A DNA stretch of 64,000 nucleotides, from contig CM055891.1 in NCBI GenBank assembly GCA_029582165.1, forward strand, positions 33,210,832 through 33,274,831, written 5' to 3'. The first letter of the stretch is position 1. Every line of letters begins with the position of its first letter. The notes beneath the pieces are model-generated. The model was given only the letters and a program-made list of their open reading frames with translations, was not told where the DNA came from and made no database searches. Below are positions 58,860-64,000 of the stretch, in pieces. The translations under genes were made by a program, and so were the position numbers. Source of the stretch: Portulaca oleracea (taxonomy: Eukaryota; Streptophyta; Magnoliopsida; Caryophyllales; Portulacaceae).

Positions 58860-59160
58860 TACTTCTTCATCTTCTTCTTCATCTTCTTCTTCTGTAATAT
58901 CTGCAACTTCCTCTGAAACCCATTTCAACCCATTCATTTGAATCCCACCCCCCATCATATCATATCATATCATATCATCATCATATCCCTTTCTTTTCTC
59001 TCTCTTATTAAATTCATACCTAATCTTCTCTATTAATACTCCATTTAATTCTTCTGGGTCAGTCTAATCCATCACTATTGCATTGTGGGTTTTCATGTTC
59101 ACAGAGAGAGAGCTTTTAATGAAGAAACAGTAGTTTTAGAGAGAGAGAGAGAGAAGAGTA
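58860..59160 (+). promoter_or_regulatory. bHLH 5' leader, CTT/ATATC/GA repeats
   Basis: Simple repeats line the presumed promoter-leader: (CTTCTT) near 58862-58892, (ATATC)n near 58956-58980 and (GA)n near 59139-59155. Pyrimidine-rich tracts like these are common in plant 5' leaders; no TATA box was fixed with confidence. Confidence 0.45.
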
Positions 59161-59221
59161 CTTGTGTTACTGGAGAGAAGTGTATAATCAATTAATTGCA
59201 AGTTTGTACTTGTTTGTGCTA

Positions 59222-62200
59222 ATGGAGAAGCTCCAAGGACCCATCATTCATCCCTGTGTATGTTGTTGTGTGTTATTTATTTATTTATGTATTTATACTC
59301 TTTTAAGGTTCTTTTTTTGTAACTCTCCTCTCTTTAATGTCTTCTTCTTCTTCTGCTTCCCATTTTTGGTCTTCTTCAATTCCCCTGTTCAAATTCCACA
59401 ACATTTGGACCTGCATTTACTTCTCTTCTCTACCCTAATCAATGAGTACCTGCATTCAATGCCTCATGTTATCTTTATGGAAACATGCAAATTCTCTGCT
59501 CATTCCCCCTTATATTCCTCCCTTATTATTATTACCATCAACTCATTTATTTCTTCTTCACTTTACTGCACATTTCTGAACTGGGTTTTCTTCCTTTTTC
59601 ATTTCTTTTTTCTGGGTTTGAGCAGTTGCTTGAAGAACACCTGGAACTGGGTTGCATAGACCACCAAAATGGAGGAGGATTTGGGATAAGTTGCGGTCAA
59701 TTTTACAGCATACCGAGCTTGGAAGACAAGATGCCATTTCTACAAATGCTACAGTGTATCGACCCACCACCACCGCTCCTCCCGCCGCCGGCGACGGCGG
59801 CGTTTCCGTTTCTGCAGGAACCAAACTTTCAACTACTTCTTAGGCTTCAGCAGGAGAAGATAATGGAGTTAACCAACAACAACGACGAGATAATGATAAT
59901 GGAGGAGTTGCAGCACTCGCCGGTGAAGTCGGAGATTACTTACCGGGAAACCACCCAGCAGCAAGTCCAAACTCCGCCGTTGATGACCGGAGGTTTCTCT
60001 CCCGCGACGCAGAGAAAGAAAGGGGGCGGATCTAAGATGAATGGTTCTGTTGATGGCGGTGGTTGCGACGGCGGAGGAGGCGGCGGAGGGAAGGAGAGGA
60101 GGAAGAGGAAGAGGGCGGCGAGGCCGAGCAAGAACAAAGAGCAGGTTGAGAGCCAGAGAATGACGCACATTGCGGTGGAGCGAAACCGCCGGCGGCAAAT
60201 GAATGACCATCTCAATGCGCTTCGGTCGTTGATGCCGCCGTCTTACGTTCAAAGGGTATGCTTTGTTTTTTGAGCTTCTCAAAACCTATTTCTCTGAGTT
60301 TTCATCGGGGGAAAAATCAATTTTGTTAAACAAAAAAATGAAAAAAAAAAAACACTTTTGAACAAAATTCCACAAAAAATACACTTTTGAACAAAAATCA
60401 GTTTCATAAGGGGTATGCTTTTATTACTACCTTCATTTTTGTTATGTCATTTTTTACTTTTTATGTTTTCTAATACAAGATTTTGACAATTGATTAATAA
60501 TATACTTTTGAACAAAATTACAAATCCATAATTTTATAAAAATGTTTTTCTTTGTGAATCTAATTACAATAACGTCATGTAATAAGTCTATGTTCTTCTG
60601 TACCACTGGTATGGTAGGGAGATGTGTGAAATGCTATAGTAAAATTTGTGAAAAATATAATTCATTTAGTAGATAAGGAAAGAGAATGCGAAAATAAAGG
60701 AAAAAGGGAGAAGGGAGAAAATTAAATAAATATATTGATAATGATTATGATAAAATGTGATGTGATATGATATGATAAATGTGTAAGAATATTACGGTGA
60801 TTTATGATACCCATTATATGAGTAAAGGAGTACCAATGTACCATACATATAAGCATTGTGCCATTTTTTTTGTGGATTTTAAGGTTTATATATTTCACTG
60901 TTGAATTAGCTAACTTTTTTTGGTTTCATTGTCCACCCTATTCAATTATTCATTCCCCTTTTTTTCTTTTTTCTTTTTTTTTCTTGATACCCACTATTCA
61001 TATGAAATTTCATGCAGAAAAGAAGGAACAACAATACCCACATAACTTTTTCAGTCGTTTCAGAATTAAAACAATGTATCCATTTTAAAATTACTACCTT
61101 TCTGTACCATACTAATTGACATATTTAAAAAAAAATTTATATATTAAGGTTTAACTAAAAGAATTACCCACATAATTTGAATAATACTATTTTTTTAAAG
61201 TGTTTTTTCGGATACCAATGCGTAGTTAGCGAGATAATGTGAGTAGGAGGAGTAATTATTAATTGAAAATGTCAAGAGTTAACAATATTATTAAAGTTAA
61301 AATGATTAAATTAAGTATTCAAAAATAGAAAGTGACAATTATTTTGAAACAAAAAAAGTTAGTTTAAGTTTCAATTGACATCTAGAGGGGAGTACATTGC
61401 AACATATACACTACTAGAGCAACCCTAACATTTTGGTTGGAATTTATAAACAGGGAGACCAAGCATCCATAATAGGAGGAGCCATAGATTTCGTGAAGGA
61501 ACTAGAGCAGCTCCTTCACTCCCTCCAAGCCCAAAAACGACTCAGACAACACCACAACGACGACCAAAACGGCGACGTATCAGCCACATCAACCACCACC
61601 ACTTCCACCACAACTTGTTCTTCTTCCAACCTCTTCAGCACCCTGCATTTCACAAACCCTAGTAATTCCCGGCTCGACGAACTCGAACCGGGTGGTGGGT
61701 TCGTCGAGTATGCGAGAGCGAACCACGATCGAGAACTATGCGCGGAAAACCGGTCGAGTTTGGGGGATATTGAGGTGGTGGTGATTCAGAATCATGTCAA
61801 CTTGAAAGTGCAGTGCCATAGAAGACCTGGGCAGCTGTTGAAAGCCATTGTTGCACTTGAGGATATAAGATTGTCTGTTCTTCATCTCAATATCACATCA
61901 TTCCATACCTTAGTCCTCTACTCCTTTAATCTTAAGGTACTCCCTCCGTTCCATATTAATTGTCTTCTTTGAAAATTGTGCAAATAAAGTTTAAAAATTT
62001 TGACAATAAATTTCTTTGACATATACAATAAGTTGCTATATAAAATTACAACCATTAGATTCGTAACGAGAAATACTATCATAAAAGTATAATATTGCAA
62101 TTGCTAACAATATATTATGTAAGAAATTATCAATCAAAAAGTAGCATTGGAGATCGTGAAAATCAAAATTATGACAATTTAATATGGAACAGAATGAGTA

Positions 62201-63067
62201 TGTATGTGTGTTATGTACCCACTTTTTATCTCATCTATAATTGTCACTGTTTGGGGAAAAAAACTAATGGTGCGCTTATGAAAAACTTGGAAAACTGTTT
62301 ACTGAAGTTGCGAAGGAAATAATAGATCTTACATTAAAATTTTGCTATATATTGTAGAATATCAAACATTGGAAAATTTGTTAAATTGACCAACTTTTAT
62401 GGGAAAGTTTTCCAACTAAACGCTCTTTAAGATACCTTTTTAAGTGTTTGACACTAACATTTTTGATAATTATAATTAATTATTGATAATAAGGGGTTGA
62501 GCTTTCATTAGTTACACTATATTTTTAGCGATTATTTTGTAAATTTAAAAAATATGGTGTTAGTTTTATAGAGTTTAGTTATATCATTTTTTCAATTAAT
62601 ATAAGTATGCAATATATATCCTATATATTATGGATTTTACACAATAGTTAGTCACTGTCTTGCCCCAAGCCTCATTCTTAAGGTTGTAATATTGGTAGTT
62701 TGGTAGGCTTTCCCAAGAAAAATCATATTGGGTTTGTGTAAATTATTTTTATCAAAGAAAGAAAAGAAAAATTTCTGCATAAAGTAAGAAATTAGTTACC
62801 CAAAATGTTGAGAATGGAATGCATATGGTGTAATTTATGTGTTTCTTATGGAAAATTCTTCCAGTGAGAAATTGAATTTAAATTGAATTTTAGTGATAAA
62901 AATAGAAAATACTAAATTCTTATATTGAAATTTACCTTATTTCTGATTTTTCTTTTGGTATTTGGGTGTGGTGAATATTGCAGATAGAAGATGACTGTAA
63001 ATTAGGATCAGCAAATGAGGTAGCAAGTGCAGTTCACCAAATATTCAGCTTGATCAACATCTCCTAA
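59222..63067 (+). CDS. bHLH transcription factor, subgroup Ia (bHLH67/70-like)
   Basis: A 410-residue bHLH factor in four exons: 59222-59257, 59626-60255, 61454-61936, 62984-63067; all GT-AG and phase 0. The N-terminus [12 protein letters not shown] and the block MPFLQMLQ are typical of Arabidopsis bHLH57/67/70. The basic region [14 protein letters not shown] has His193, Glu197 and Arg201, the set that reads CACGTG-type E-boxes. The helix-loop-helix continues across intron 2 ([30 protein letters not shown]). A long Thr/Ser-rich spacer leads to the C-terminal ACT-like domain ([20 protein letters not shown] to [11 protein letters not shown]), a dimer module. Residues 172-182 ([14 protein letters not shown]) look like a nuclear signal. 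Target genes are unknown. MITEs occupy intron 2 (about 61095-61392) and intron 3 (61940-62198). Confidence 0.92.
61095..61392. repeat. Stowaway-like MITE (family 1) in bHLH intron 2
   Basis: Left CTACCTTTCTGTACCATACT and right CATCTAGAGGGGAG then TA; the interior aligns with 26140-26433 (ATTAAGGTTTAACTAAAA, GATACCAA, GTGAGTAGGAG). Its right edge is only 61 bp from the exon 3 acceptor. Confidence 0.75.
61940..62198. repeat. Stowaway-like MITE at bHLH intron 3 donor
   Basis: TA at 61938-61939, left end CTCCCTCCGTTCCATATTAA, right end inverse (TTTAATATGGAACAGAATGAG), TA at 62199-62200; 259 bp. The left TA is positions +2/+3 of the exon 3 splice donor, so exon 3 ends three bases before the element. 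Confidence 0.92.
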
Positions 63068-63706
63068 ACTTGCTCAAACAAGTTCATTCTTTTGCTTTTT
63101 TTTTTTAATCTCCTTTTTTTGTATGTATAGTAGCTAGTAATTTGTATGAAGAGAGAGAAAGAGAATGGGGAAGAGTGCATACCTAATTTGTCTATACTTG
63201 TGGCTTGTACTGCAAAAAAGGCAAAGAAGGGTAGTAGATGATCATGTTTTCTAATATTACTTAACTTTGAACCATTTTAATTAAAATTCAATCTTAAGCC
63301 CAATTTCTCTTTCATTTTATGATGTGTTTGGTAGCTTTCTTAGAAAGACTTTCTCAGGAAAAAAATTTCCTGTGAAACTTTTTTTCTAAGGTTGTAAGGA
63401 AAATAATAGGTTCCGTTCCAAATTGACAAATATTCTCGGAAAAGATTATTAACCAAACACCCCATTAATTCTAAATATTTTTCACTAATTACCCATGATA
63501 ATTAAGATTAGCATTTAACATGCATGTTGTACATGTACCTTTTGGTGAAGTATGTATAGATTGGTGGAATTAGGAATAAGGCCCGCCTTGAATTTGGATA
63601 AATATGAAGTACTTTAGAAAGTTTTTGATTTGATGATGGTATGATCTTTTCTAAAATCTCATGAATGATGCTTTTTTCTTCTAACTCTTTTTACATTGAC
63701 TTAGGA

Positions 63707-63710
<4 letters not shown>
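63068..63710. other. bHLH 3' UTR and spacer
   Basis: Probable bHLH 3' UTR, then a GTGTTTGGTAG/AACCAAACACC pair near 63325-63465 that looks like another small foldback MITE. No gene. Confidence 0.45.
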
Positions 63711-63744
<34 letters not shown>

Positions 63745-63756
63745 TCTCTCTCTCAA
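63711..63756 (+). repeat. (TC)n microsatellite
   Basis: About 23 TC units with a single interruption (TCAC). Likely polymorphic. Confidence 0.95.
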
Positions 63757-64000
63757 AGTTGTGTTCACAAAGTTTTGGGGTTGATGTTGGTGATAATTGT
63801 AGCTGGTCCATGCATGTCCCCCAAAAAGCCCTAAAGTTTTGAACCTTGGGATCACATTAGAAAACAAAAGGATGATGAATGTGCATGGCCCTACTTCATG
63901 TTTGTATGGTCTCCATCTTCTGTACCTCTACCCAGCTTCTTGATTTTTTATTTTTTTTTTTTGAATTTCCCCCTCCAAATTTCCGCCATTTTCCCTTTTT

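Noticed and set aside
59558..60282. Minus-strand open frames across bHLH exon 2
   Set aside because: Antisense of a GC-rich coding exon; no family features.
1..64000. CRISPR arrays, operons, phage or bacterial-type features
   Set aside because: The window is plant nuclear DNA; no spaced direct repeats or prokaryotic gene clusters are present.

Overview
This is nuclear DNA from a flowering plant, most likely a eudicot. The evidence is spliced GT-AG genes with short exons, plant-only families (PADRE/DUF4228, a PRR clock regulator with a CCT motif, P-class PPR proteins, an MTP1 vacuolar zinc transporter, a subgroup Ia bHLH), a nuclear tRNA-Cys, and AT-rich intergenic DNA full of small non-autonomous transposons. 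The species cannot be named from the sequence alone.

Layout. 1-15 kb: one gene, a PADRE-domain protein (minus, 4575-5162), in a field of MITE and SINE copies. 15.1-20 kb: a six-exon RRM RNA-binding protein. 20-24 kb: repeats, including a truncated TRIM retrotransposon and a large foldback element. 24-26 kb: three-exon acidic ribosomal protein P1 with a typical ribosomal-protein promoter. 28-29.6 kb: intronless PPR protein (EMB3101-like), followed by a decayed RNase H fragment. 31.5-32.6 kb: a SERF/4F5-like small basic protein (minus) with a tRNA-Cys(GCA) gene in its promoter. 34.6-36.0 kb: a second PPR gene (minus) whose frame is broken by what looks like the loss of one GT unit. 39-43.6 kb: eight-exon PRR9-like pseudo-response regulator with G-boxes and an evening element upstream. 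48.1-50.9 kb: MTP1 zinc transporter with a 5' UTR intron and intronless CDS. 51-58.8 kb: no gene seen; nested MITEs and an Au-type SINE. 59.2-63.1 kb: a four-exon bHLH (bHLH67/70-like) with a MITE inserted at the 5' splice site of its last intron.

The genes are unrelated housekeeping and regulatory genes and do not form a pathway or cluster. I found no undescribed multi-gene system. The most informative signals are structural: a MITE at a splice donor, a MITE in one copy of a tandem duplication whose sister copy preserves the empty site, two MITE-in-MITE nestings, retroposons with clear target-site duplications, a TRIM LTR carrying an snRNA-type USE/TATA pair, and a near-perfect 47-bp palindrome.
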